This document shows, in pieces, positions 25,032-64,000 of a DNA stretch of 64,000 nucleotides; the stretch's first letter is position 1, and the number at the start of each line of letters is the position of its first letter. This DNA comes from Diospyros lotus (lineage: Eukaryota > Streptophyta > Magnoliopsida > Ericales > Ebenaceae): NCBI RefSeq assembly GCF_014633365.1, contig NC_068350.1, forward strand, positions 30,743,119-30,807,118. Direction: 5' to 3'. Both the position numbers and the translations under genes were made by a program. A model generated the notes under the pieces. It saw only the letters and a list, made by a program, of their open reading frames with translations, was not told the DNA's origin and searched no databases.

Positions 25032-25245
25032 TATATATATATATATATAAATTTTATTATGTTATTTGCATAACTAACTGTTATAGTATTTAATGTAGAT
25101 AAAATAAGTGGAGAGACATAGGTGGGTAAAGTAAAAATTGCTCGACGCCCACCGCCCTAACCAGAGGGCGAAGGCCATAAAAATCTTTTCGTGCGAACGA
25201 AGTCAGGATTGAAACGCTTTAGGCCCCTAAGAGAAAGGGAGAACA
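25032..25245 (+). promoter_or_regulatory. RPT3 5' region and probable core promoter
   Basis: About 200 bp lie between the right terminal repeat of the Mutator-like element and the RPT3 ATG. It begins with an AT dinucleotide run (about 25033-25050), passes through AT-rich DNA and becomes GC-richer from about 25141. A TATA-like ccataaaaatc sits near 25175-25185. I cannot place the transcription start. No clear TGGGC-type proteasome regulatory element was seen in this stretch, so controlling sites may lie inside the transposon or be absent. Confidence 0.4.
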
Positions 25246-53718
<28,473 letters not shown>

Positions 53719-54090
53719 GATCGATCATAGGGGGGAGGAGACGTATATGTAACTAACTAAAGAAGAGCGATGGCAATCTCTTCTTCTTGTGTCCAAATGA
53801 TTTTCTTTTGTTCGTTTGTTTGTTAGTGTTATTTGATTGGATTTGGGATTGAGTTGTGGTTACTTTTTTTACACTACCACTAAAACATCTTTTTAAGGTT
53901 TGCATCCCCAAGTTACTATTTTTTGTGTTCCTGGTCATGTTTCTTTTCTTTGAAGAATATATATATATATATCTATATATCTATAAATTAGGATATATAT
54001 TGCTAAAAGAAAATTTAACTAAAATAATATTTATATTTATATGATTCTAATTTTATTTAATTTTATTTTCTCGTAGAAAAAGGAAAATAA
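53719..54090 (+). other. RPT3 3' untranslated region and downstream flank
   Basis: T-rich, gene-free sequence after the RPT3 stop, with an AT microsatellite at about 53960-53990. Candidate polyadenylation signals are AAAATAAT-like strings near 54020 and 54085. The polyadenylation site cannot be fixed from sequence alone. Confidence 0.4.
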
Positions 54091-54390
54091 TGTATGAAAG
54101 TAGTAGTTAGGCTTGATTTCTTGGTAGAACAGGTGGAATCACCATGAATGGCAATGAGTTACACGGGTATGTATATATGGATGGATGCCATAACTCAAAA
54201 ATTGTGTAAATATCAAATTTGGGTCTCTCTATTCTGGCCTTGTTAGGATTTGAATTATCAGGGAGGTGAAAAGTTAATACTAAGTTTCTTTATGGGTGAA
54301 TTACCAAAAAGTGTTATTTACTTAATTATTATATTAATTTGAGTTGTTTACTTTTATTTTCTCTTACTTCTAGGCTATATTGTTATTATC

Positions 54391-54397
<7 letters not shown>

Positions 54398-54422
<25 letters not shown>

Positions 54423-54424
54423 TG
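54398..54424 (+). repeat. ATT/TTA trinucleotide microsatellite
   Basis: (TTA)n of about eight to nine units. Confidence 0.9.
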
Positions 54425-54779
54425 TTAACGGGATAAACTTATGGTTAAGTGATTTGGTCAACGAGGAGGAGGACTTGGGAGTTTTTCGCATACCAGACTG
54501 ACTGGCAGTAAGAATTTTGTCCATCAACCAAAATTGTGTAGGTTTTGTCACTTCGTTTGTGTTCTTAGGTGGTTAATTTTTGTTATTTTGCTTACCAAAG
54601 TCATATAACATAACTTATCAATTGATACTATTGTAAATGGTAGTAGTAGTAGTATAAATTGAATCAACAATATTCAAAGATACTCTCAATTGAGAGACAA
54701 AATTTACAATTGAGAATAGGGTAAATTTGAGTTATCTAAATTTACTTTTTTACCCCAAAGGTTCAATTTGGTCAAGATA

Positions 54780-55260
54780 AAAAGGGTTCAATCTAATCAA
54801 ATTGATTGGATCCAACGTTAAACCCTCAATCTAGAAACCCATTGGTGGGGTTTTATACCCTCAATTTGGGTTTGATTTGGTTTTCATTGGTGTTTCACAA
54901 TAAACCCACCAGTGACATGGGGTTTTTAGTGAAAATTCACTATAAACTTAATTCTCCCCCCTTCTCTCTCTACCAAAAAGCCTAGATTTGAAACTCATTG
55001 TTATAGGTTATGTTGATCAAAACCTAGATTGTCGAAAATGATGAAAATATAGTTGATTCTCTAACAAAAACCTTATCATGTGGTCAAGTTTCTAACTAGG
55101 TTGGATCTAGTCGAGATTAAGGGTTGACCTGATTGCAAACGTCAAACCCTTAATCTAGAAACCATAGATGGGGTTTTGGACCATCAATTTGGGTTTTACT
55201 AAAATCTTTATTGCATGAAAACTCATTTCTCTCTCTTTTTCTATCAAAACCCAAATTGTT
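54780..55260. repeat. Diverged tandem duplication, offset about 324 bp
   Basis: The block aaccctcaatctagaaaccc...ggggtttt at 54821 recurs as aacccttaatctagaaacc...ggggtttt at 55145, followed in both by a caatttgggttt phrase and a CT-rich ctctctaccaaaa-like stretch. No coding potential. Confidence 0.6.
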
Positions 55261-56160
55261 GGAAAAGATAAAAAATAAAAAGGTAGTGACCACTAAACCC
55301 CGAGGTCTCTTCCTATCTCTCTCTCCCTCTTTGAATTAGGGTTTCTAATTAACTCTATTGTGAATTAGATTTTTGGGTCTGAACAAAGCTAGTGGACCTA
55401 AACATCTCTCCCTTTTTGTCCTAAAATGATTTGAGTTCAAACTCTCCTTTTTTCTTTCTTCGACAATCATCGATGTATAAGATCTTAATTATTGGTAGTG
55501 TTGTTATTTTTTAATTTTTTTATTTTTTTTAATTGTAGAGTACAGTAAAGAGTAGAAGAAAAGAGAGGTATTTTGTAAATTTTTAAATTCTTTGTGATTT
55601 GAGTCATTTGCAGAAGACTTATGTGATCTTTTGTTTATTGGTCAAACATCTCATCTAGAGACATTTTAAAATCCTTGATGTTTAAATGTGTTTATAAAGG
55701 CCATTTAAACACCTCATCTAGAGACATTTTAATAAATATACTTTGTATAAAAATAAAGTGCATTTATTTTTTTGTTAAACTATTACTCTAATGGTGATAT
55801 TTAGCATTGCCCCCTTTTTTTTCTAAAGTACATTGCATTTAAACCTTTTATGGTTTTAGAAGTTCCTATGGTTCATTTTTTTTTTTCTCAAAACACTTCT
55901 GTTAGTTTAGGTATTTTAGCAACAAAATTTAGGCACTTCAGACTTTAGAAACATGCTTAAATCACAAGAATTTTAAATCTCTATTTGTAAATAACTCAAA
56001 TTATAAAAGATTTGCATGCAATAGGATACGGATGAAAGCCTTCTCCCCTTTTGGATGAATGGGGTGATTGACTTAGGATTATTAAGCAACTTCTCATGAT
56101 TGTCTTTCACAAAATGCAAACAAAGAATTTATTACTTACTTAATAAAGTAAGGAATTTAT
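55261..56160. other. No gene seen
   Basis: AT-rich sequence with poly-T runs. A short repeated phrase catctagagacattttaa occurs at about 55652 and 55714. Nothing else is supported. Confidence 0.5.
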
Positions 56161-57420
56161 TACCTACTTTCGCACACGAGTTTTGGGCAATGATGTACTC
56201 TAGGTATGTAAGCTCCTTGATGACCACCCTCTTTTTCTTAGTCAGTTTACTAGTATAGGCATTCACTTTCCTTTTCCTCCATAAGGATGGGAAGATAAGT
56301 TTGCACTCTCAAGACCTAACAAAGAGAAATCAACTCTTCCACCTCTTAATAAAAAGTGGGTATCAATATAAACAACCAAGGGGTAATGGCGGTGAAAGAG
56401 TATTGCCTTTGCTCCCAAGTTACAGCTCGAAACAGGGAGCAAAAAAGCTGAGTAGTGGGAGGAATCTGGTTAACCACACAACAAATGAAAAAGAAGAAAA
56501 AGTCCTCCACTCATTTGGAACTAGTTGGTAATGATTCATCTCAAGGAGACAAAATAACTCAAAAGCAACGGATGAATAGGAATACAAAGGCTTGCCTAAG
56601 AGGGCATAGGTATAAATGACTAGGGTGTCCTCAAGGGCCTCATGGGCTCAGCCAAACTTTAGATGAGTATAGTAGTACTCATCCTCCAAAAGTCCATGCT
56701 AGCTTATGAGTGCCCTAGCTACTACCTTCCTATTGAGGTGAGTAATCTCCTCGGTAAGAGGAGGGGTATTCGCGTTTAAGCTAGTGCTCTCGAAATCCTC
56801 ATTCTCGGCCCTAAACAATACTACCACCCCCTATGGACCATAACATTAGACTAGTCCTCAAAACTAGAAGAGCTTGAGCTTGCTTCACTATTTGGGCTTA
56901 TCTTTTCTATATTTATTTGCTTAGAGGAAGAAGACATACCTAGTCGGTTCAAAGAAGAGGAAGTCAAGGAAGAGAAATCAAAGACTCTGATGTTAGATAA
57001 GAAAGCCTAAGATGATGAAATGCTAAGTGAGGGAAAGGCTTGGGATAACCACCTTTATATAGATCTCGAGGAAAGACCAATCGTCGCTTGCTCCTATAGT
57101 CTTGGTGATATAGCACCCTGTCATTTATTTTCCCTCTAAGCAAAAAGGCAAGAACATGGCCCTCTCATTTGGTTGGAGTGTTTCAGCTAATAGTTGAGCA
57201 AAGTAATAAATATTAGAGGAAGTGTCAAACAAAAAGTGAAAAGACCTCATCCCCAACATCAATGGTTAAAGAGGTGAATTAGAAGTTGAAAAGACCACAC
57301 CCTCAACATTAAGCACAAAGAGTATAGTGGTCAGAAGTAGAAAAGGATCTACCTGAAAGCCTAACCTAAGACAACCCAAACAAATATCAAGGTAGGCCCA
57401 AACTTGAGCCCAAGCCTATT
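56160..57420 (-). pseudogene. Possible degenerate transposon ORF on the minus strand
   Basis: Minus-strand reading from about 56939 starts MSSSSKQINIEKISPNSEAS with Ser-rich sequence and continues with many stops. Serine-rich starts of this kind occur in plant gag-like or 'putative plant transposon protein' ORFs. No conserved domain is clear; this is a weak call. Confidence 0.2.
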
Positions 57421-57643
57421 GATTAGTGGTCAATTTTATATGCAAAATTTCTTCCAGTGCCCTTCGCTCCCAGCACACTGTGTGCGTTCCTTCTCCTAGT
57501 GCTGTGCCCTATACTGTCTGAGACTCCTTCCCTTTATTGTGGTTGTTGGAAAATTATTCAGAGCTAGAGGGGCTTACCGAGAGCCTTACTGAAGAGGGAC
57601 AAAAATACCAAAATGCCATCACCCATTGCCCTGCCCTGCTCTC

Positions 57644-57732
57644 TTCTCTCCCTTCCCATGGTCGCTGCTGCTTTCGCCTTCATCGCTCCTCTCCTTTCCC
57701 ATGGTCGTTGCTGCTTTCGCCTTCATCGCTTG
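57644..57732 (+). repeat. 43 bp tandem duplication
   Basis: cccatggtcgctgctgcttt and cccatggtcgttgctgcttt recur 43 bp apart (ATG at 57658 and 57701), each followed by cgccttcatcgct. The open frame across it is not otherwise gene-like. Confidence 0.85.
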
Positions 57733-58059
57733 GTCGATCGTCGCTACATCTTGAAGATGCAGAGATGGTTGGCGAGACGATAGAAACGAAAGCGGCAACG
57801 GTCATGGGAAGAGAGAGGAGAGAGCAAGACAATGAGCAGTGGCCCACTTTACAAATTTATAAAATGAGCGAAGACATTTTAATATTTTTATCTCCTTTCA
57901 ATAAGGCTCTCCTCACCCTCTCTCTAACTCTGTAAAGGAATCCGTGATTGCTATGCAGCTGGGGCTCCCCAGCACACTGTTCTCGAGCGATTATATATAT
58001 CACGCCCTCTCCTAAATACCCTTGAAGTTGAGTGAAATTATAGGGCAAGGGACCGCGTT

Positions 58060-58560
58060 GCGTTTCTGCTGTGCGTGAGCTGGGCCTTTAAATTCCAATT
58101 TAATTCTTCAATTGGGCTGCCTCAATTTGGGCTTTAAATGGGCATGCGGCTGGACCCTTAATTCTAATTAGTGGGCCTTCAATTGCAATCAGATTTGAAC
58201 CTCCAAGCTGCTTCACGCTGCAAGTATATTAAGTTATATATATATATATATATTTATTTATATAGCATGGCACCATGCATATATGTATTGAATATATGTA
58301 TATGTATTATAATATATTATATATATTGTAATTTTTTTAATTTAATTTCTTTTGTTAAAAATTAAAAGAAAATATTTTTTCCCCTAAAATTTCTAATTCA
58401 TCCCTAATTCCTTTCTTTAAATTTTATTTTCATCTAAACTTGTATATAACTACAAATTACGCATAATTATTCAATTAAATTAATTTTAAAATTAAAACAA
58501 AGATATAATTATAACAAAATTTTATAAAATTAACCACTAATCACCTATGACTCTAGCTAG
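58060..58560. repeat. Dispersed repeat shared with 10800-11245
   Basis: The block from aaacttgtatataactacaa through gatataattataacaaaatt to aaccactaatca (58437-58543) matches 11129-11240. Upstream both loci have a tgggc(c/t)tt-rich part and an ATAT tract. Class unassigned; possibly an LTR end. Confidence 0.6.
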
Positions 58561-59400
58561 CTTACTCGACTCATTTTGATGATCAAATCCAATCGCCCAC
58601 ATGACTTCATCCTAAGCCCATACTAACCCTTTAGCATGTCTCTTTAAAGACAGACACAATATCTTAGGATCTAGATACGTCATTTATTAAATCACTACTA
58701 CATTATTTATGAATATGGTGACTAACTTGAATGTCAAATGATCCATCAAAAGGGCATATCTTATTCTTTTAAATTTTTTATAAAAAAAAACTTATTTAAG
58801 ACAAGCTCGGACTTAAGAATTACTTGAATAACTTTAGAACCGTGAAAAATTTGAATAATAAAGCACGACTATATCACGAATTAAATGATGATCGACTCTA
58901 AAACACCATCAACAACAATGCACTTGATGAATAAGTTATATTATTTATACATAAAATGCGAGTTTGCACGTGGGTGCCCAAATCCTAGAAATCACATTCC
59001 ATCCATATATATATATATAAAGTGGAGAAGGGAGGTAGAAAGGTAGGTAATGGACAACACAAACACTATGTGATTGGTTAGGCGGTCACACATTGGATTT
59101 CCGACCTTAATTTTCCATTACATATATATATATATATTAAAGCTTTTCACTATTTTGGTAATAATGAGTGTTTAATATATTTTATTTTATTATTTAAATA
59201 TTCTTATTAAATGATAATAAATATATTATATTTAAACATTAAAAATAAAATATATTAAATGTGACTTTACGTGATAGTAAAACCATATATATGAACATTC
59301 AGCATTGCCCAATTCCTTAGTTACAACCAATCTTAAAGTTGGTTGACTTCTTTTTTATGTGTTGGATTCAATCATGTTTATTGTATATATAAACAAGGGA
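58561..59400. other. No gene seen
   Basis: AT-rich intergenic sequence with short AT microsatellites near 59008 and 59122. Nothing coding is supported. Confidence 0.5.
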
Positions 59401-59545
59401 AATTATTATATTGCTTGTATTGAGTAATATAAGATTTGTCCGGCGCAAATAAAATTAGAGGAGGAGCGTGAACTCTATCCCTTCCACACCTCACTTGCAT
59501 GCTCGCATCGAGCGTGGACAATAGATCACCCTTCTATGAATCAAT
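59400..59545. repeat. Short repeat related to 2445-2580
   Basis: ttgcttgtattgagtaat...tttgtccggcgcaaat...acttgcatg...gtggacaatagatcaccc parallels ttactcgtattggacaac...tttgcccgacgcgag...ctttgcatg...gggtaacaaatcacctc at 2457-2570. Probably two copies of a small non-autonomous element distantly related to the Mutator-like terminal repeats. Confidence 0.4.
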
Positions 59546-61868
59546 AAATTATAGATGTTACAATTTTAATTAGGTTAGATGTTAAAATTAATCAATAAAT
59601 TATTAACACTATATAATTTGAAAATTCATTAAGTTTTCTAAACTTTGTCCATATAAATAAATATTATATCTTCTTCTCTAGAATGCTATTATTAGAAAAT
59701 TTTATATATGCATAGAAACAATACAATACAAGCATATAATATTCGATGATTTTCACGTAATATCACAAAAGCTTGATGATATGTTATCTCAAACACGAGT
59801 TTTTTAGTTTTAATTTATTTTATTTTAGTTATTATCAAATACAACAATATATATACATATATATATTATGTGTGCATGAGAGTGTCTCAATCAGAGAGGT
59901 CTATGAGTGACTTAGAGGAAAGAAAATGGTTAGGGAGGTCTATGAGTGACCTCGAGTCTGCGAGTGATCTCTCGTGCGAGTTCTCCAATAATTAAGTCAG
60001 TTTCCAAATAAGTGGGTAGAATGTAGAGAAAGTAAAATTTTAGTAGGTGTAGAATTTTGAGCGTATCTTTACTAGAGGATGTGTCTCCCATTTATAAGGG
60101 GGGGAGGGGGGAAGATTGACAAGTGGAAGGAGAGGCACAATCATCGACAGGCATTTTAGGCTCTCTTCCAAATTTGTAGGTAAGGATAATAGAGGCCCGC
60201 GAGAGTCTCTCGGATAATAGTGGCCAAGTGATGCAAGAATTCCTGGGAGGGTCTCGAGGGTCTCGTGAGAGACTCTTGAGCGAGGTCACTCGGTTGTTTA
60301 ATTGTCTCAGTCATTCGATTTTGGTTACTCGGCTAATGTCTATCAGGTCTCTTGATCATCTAATGATTTCATGTTTATGTGACTTGTTTATATGGATTTC
60401 GCTTCTTTTTTTAGCCTTGAGCCCACTTTTTTTTTGGATATAATAGTTTTAATCAAAACTTATTTAGTTGCTTCGTCATTTCTCCCTAAGTGTTCATTTT
60501 TGTCTTCCCTTTTTCTCCCATTTCTTATAAAATAAAAAATGGGGAAAAAGAGTTTCAAATATGATATGTGTAGCATATGCTTCATAGGAAGAGAAGAGTC
60601 CATTTATCATAGCCACTTGAGTTGTTGCCTAAGTTTAATTATTGCTGCTCTTCTTTTATGCCATAGTTAGACACCTCTATTGGATGGAGAAGTCCTACTC
60701 CTACCTACCACTTCGTTGGACTCTACCAAGAATCTACAGGATTGAACGCTTACCACCGTGTCAAAAATTATAACTGTTAGCAGAGGCATAACTCTTTATC
60801 TCTATCCACATTATGAGTGCAACATTCTCCCTAGACCTCACAAATAGACAGTTCCCCGAAATAGTTGTTGGGGCATGCATGGGATATAGACCAACCCCCC
60901 CTCCAAAAAAAAAAAAAAATAATAATAAATGCACTGGGCCATGGGCTATGGATCACCAAAATCCGCCCCTCCCCTCCCTTCCCAACTCTCCCAGAGGAGA
61001 CTAGAACCTGCAACCTGCAACCTGCTTTGATACTAGTTAGACCCCACCAGGAATCTACGGTGGTAAGCGCTCAATGCTAAAAGTTTCTGGTGGGGTCCAA
61101 CACACTCCACCATCTTCATCGTTAAGATAGACTTAGCTTTATTTGCGACAATCTAGCATTTATAATACAATTAGCATTCAATTTTCTCTTTCTTTAAATT
61201 AACAACAATTATATTAAAAAACAAATAGATTAAGTTTAGTTTCAATCATGATATATCCACCTTTTTTTTAGGTTTTTTATTCCTAAAACTCATTCGTAAT
61301 GTACCTTACAACAATAACAATTACAAACTAAAATCTTATAATTATTAGATAATGTTAAGTGCATGCATATATAAATTCTAACTTCTCTAATCATCTCTCC
61401 TGATCGAAGGTCATATTTAAGAGTTATTGCCAATGTAACCTCAGGTCAAATGAATAAAAAGAAGAACAAAAAAACATATTGTACATGACCCTTATATATA
61501 TATGGTACGATGATGGAAGAGGAAACCCCGACATATTTGATTTTTAGTTGGTGCAAGGGCAGACGTACACATTCCAAGAAGCTATGTCCCCAAGGAAAAT
61601 CTGGCTAGGGTATGTGTCTTACAAATGGAAAACAAAGATATGTGTTATAGGGTCCACTGGTCACTCATTTGGGCTCCAAATAGATTGTTCCCAAAGGCAG
61701 GCAGCAGACCAAACCCTACAACCATGGCCTACAGAAGAAGATGCACCTGTCTAATTCTTCCCAATCCTAGTGGATAGTTCACGACCTTTTCCATGACCAC
61801 CCTTCTTGCCAATATAATTGCCTAGAAGAGAATATTTACCGATTCAAAATTAGGGTCAATTAAACTCA
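59546..61868. other. Gene-free, with LTR-like and repeat-like fragments
   Basis: 59880-60440 has repeated ggtctatgagtgac and gagagtctct phrases and looks LTR-derived. 60690-61110 contains an imperfect inverted pair around ccaccaggaatctac/ctaccaagaatctac. A short open stretch at 61548-61754 is not recognisable. Confidence 0.4.
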
Positions 61869-62090
61869 AGATTTTTGGCTTGATATATGGTTAGGTTGGT
61901 TAATGATACTCTTTGTACTAGATGTCGGAGATCAAATATTTTAGATTTTTGGCTTGATATATGGTTAGGTTGGTTAATGATACTCTTTGTATTAGATGTT
62001 GGAGATAAAATATTTTAGATTTTTGGCTTGATATATGATTAGGTTGGTTAATGATACTCTTTGTACTACATGTCGGAGATCAAATTAATA
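61869..62090 (+). repeat. Three-copy 74 bp tandem repeat
   Basis: agatttttggcttgatatat starts units at 61869, 61943 and 62017. The units are nearly identical, with differences at a handful of sites (for example tatgg to tatga), so the array is recent. Confidence 0.95.
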
Positions 62091-62240
62091 TTTTAAAGAC
62101 CACGAACTCATAATTTATCTATAGTGTTTTTAATTCTTGAACTATTGTGTACAATTAAAATTTATTCTATGTGCATCAATAGTAATAGTTGTGATTTTTT
62201 TTTTTTATATAAAAAGAGAAAAGCAAATCAAACAAACAAT

Positions 62241-62268
62241 ATGGTGATGGTGATGGTGATGGTGGTGG
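62241..62268 (+). repeat. GGTGAT hexanucleotide microsatellite
   Basis: Four to five units of tggtga. Confidence 0.85.
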
Positions 62269-64000
62269 GTTACACAATATCAAACCCCACTAGTTTCTTC
62301 ATTCTTCGACTTCTTTCCTTCCTATCGATAGGTGAATATGAATTATAAGAAGAATATCTATCATAAAAAATAATTACAAATATTAAAAAAAATATATATC
62401 TAGACATGAAAAATAACAAAATCAAATAGTATATATGTTATGGGCTCTTCTCTAAATTATTAATTCAATCTTCATTTTGTTTCAATTGATAACGAATACT
62501 AAAGTACAAAAATTTGGAGCTTAAAGCATGGAAGAACACATGAATAATAACAAGATCATGATCAAATGGGCGCACTTCAGCTACAAATTAAATAGCTGCA
62601 ACTAATTAAATATGTAACACTTTAATGGTTTGAATTGAAACAAAGGGTGGGTCTCTGAAGAATATATATGTATTTGTGATGTGAGGAGAAGAAGATCGAT
62701 GGTGTTAATATTATTCCACAATTTTAGGGTTAAGAGTGTCGTCCTCATTGGCTTCTGACTCCACCACCACTTTGTGGGTTGCTGCAACTTCAACTTCATC
62801 TTGGAGTGTCCCTCCGATCCCCCCCTCTTAATTTCTGCAACTCATCCACCCACCCACCCAACCACCCACCGACCGCTCTTCATATTCATATATATATATA
62901 TATATGCACATTTTGCTTTCTGACGCCAACTTCACTTTCACTTCAATATTTATATTTTCTGCCTCAGTTTCCATGCTGCCAAACACCCGTGAGCATGACC
63001 TAACCCTAATGATCAGCTCTCAAGAATAGCCCATTTTTTTCATTAATTCTTCGCATGATGGAGTTAGTTGCCTTCTTTTGTTCCCATAGACATACATAAA
63101 TAATGGGGTAAATTTTATTCCCATTCGTTAAGCTTTCTATTCAATAGTAAATTAGTAATTATACTTTAATTTTTATCACCACAATCACTAAATTTTAATT
63201 TTTGTTATAATTCAATCCTTTTTTAATTTTTCGTCAAATTATATTAAGATAGATCTCAAAATCACTTAGTCGTTGAGTTTGCTTTAATTTTAACATTAAG
63301 TGATTTTTAAATTTATATTAGTGTACATTACGTCAGTTTTCGTTAATAGAATTTGATAAAAAATAAAAAAAAGTGTAAATTATAACAATAATTAAAGTTT
63401 AGTAGTTGTGGTGACAAAAATTAAAACATAATAACTAATTTATTATGAAATATGAAATTTAAATACTAATAATATAATTTACTTATAAATAATGAATTAA
63501 CTAGATTTGTATAATTTATGAAGTTATAGTCTCAAAAATTAACTTTTGGTTCTGAGCTTGGTATATAAATCTAACATAATGATTTGATTGAGTGGATTTA
63601 CAAACTATTTTAAGAGAATAGATCTCAAATTAAGTTGTCAATTGTTGAAATAGATTATTTGGAAAATAAGGTAAAAGTGTTTGTAGAAATAAGGATAAAT
63701 TGCAGGTTAAACATCAATTTGAGCTGGTTTCAGGTTCGAGTTGTGTAGAAAGCATTCTTTTACTCCAAAAACAAGGGCCCCAAAACAACAACGTAGTATA
63801 GTGATTAAGACAAAAAATTTCCTGTCTTCAAATTCAGAAATTTTGTCTTTGTCTTGAGAAAAATTATAGAGATAAATTTTTCCATATTGGATTTCAGATA
63901 TGGAAAAATTCCGTCTCTAAATTCATCTCTAATAAAAAAAATTAAAAATAAAAAATGACAAATATATTTCTAATTTCGTCTCTAAATCAGAGATGGTTAT
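62269..64000. other. No gene seen
   Basis: AT-rich sequence. 62820-62880 has a C-rich ccacccaccc tract and 62888-62906 an AT run. Open frames are compositional. Confidence 0.5.

Larger units (their letters stand above)
17815..25045 (-). mobile_element. Mutator-like element (FAR1/MuDR type) with long terminal inverted repeats
   Basis: Inverted homologous arms of more than 300 bp lie at 20810-21187 and 24712-25031, enclosing a degenerate MULE transposase on the minus strand. The left arm appears to continue outward across a solo LTR insertion (17871-20804) into 17830-17870, where aggtttgat mirrors the right-arm edge atcaaactt at 25022. A 9 bp target duplication could not be confirmed because the outer edges run into AT microsatellites. 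The right edge lies about 200 bp from the RPT3 start codon. Confidence 0.75.

Overview
This window is nuclear DNA from a flowering plant, most likely a eudicot; I cannot name the genus. The evidence is a plant-type 26S proteasome subunit gene split by GT-AG introns, AT-rich intergenic DNA, and plant-specific transposable elements: chromoviral Ty3/gypsy, Ty1/copia, a Cassandra-type miniature LTR element, a FAR1-type Mutator-like element and hAT-like elements.

Layout. 1-2330 holds a possible divergent gene pair (first exon of a minus-strand gene and a small plus-strand ORF), neither recognised. 2340-17860 is gene-free, made of degraded repeats: an old tandem duplication (3440-4180), a small MITE (5564-5830), SIRE/Maximus-like copia LTR pieces (7718-8876, 9181-9480, 11230-12267, 15090-16310), an env-like relic (12758-13360) and another LTR-like stretch (13600-15090). 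17830-25045 is a broken Mutator-like element with long terminal inverted repeats and a dead FAR1-type transposase; a 2.9 kb solo LTR sits in its left terminal repeat. Its right terminal repeat ends about 200 bp upstream of the only clearly functional gene.

That gene is RPT3 (26S proteasome regulatory ATPase subunit 6B), plus strand, 25246-53718. Six exons join in frame, all in phase 0, to a 420-residue protein with every AAA+ motif and the C-terminal HbYX-type tail. The gene is 28.5 kb long because intron 1 (7.3 kb) carries a 5.26 kb chromovirus and intron 5 (17.9 kb) carries a stack of nested insertions. In intron 5 a LINE fragment was hit by a copia element. The copia was then hit separately by a solo LTR, a non-autonomous LTR element (itself holding a terminal-inverted-repeat element with a LINE-like tail), a Cassandra TRIM with 5S rRNA-like LTRs, a hAT-like element, a second chromovirus and one more repeat. 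Intron 3 holds a solo LTR. Target-site duplications support most boundaries: TAGTA, CTAAC, CTTAT and GCTGG exact, others with mismatches.

53719-64000 downstream of RPT3 is gene-poor, with short tandem repeats and degenerate repeat sequence. No CRISPR, operon, rRNA array or prokaryotic system is present. I saw no convincing tRNA gene by eye, but did not run a scan. The notable biology is an apparently intact essential gene whose introns are packed with transposons, and the decay record those transposons preserve.
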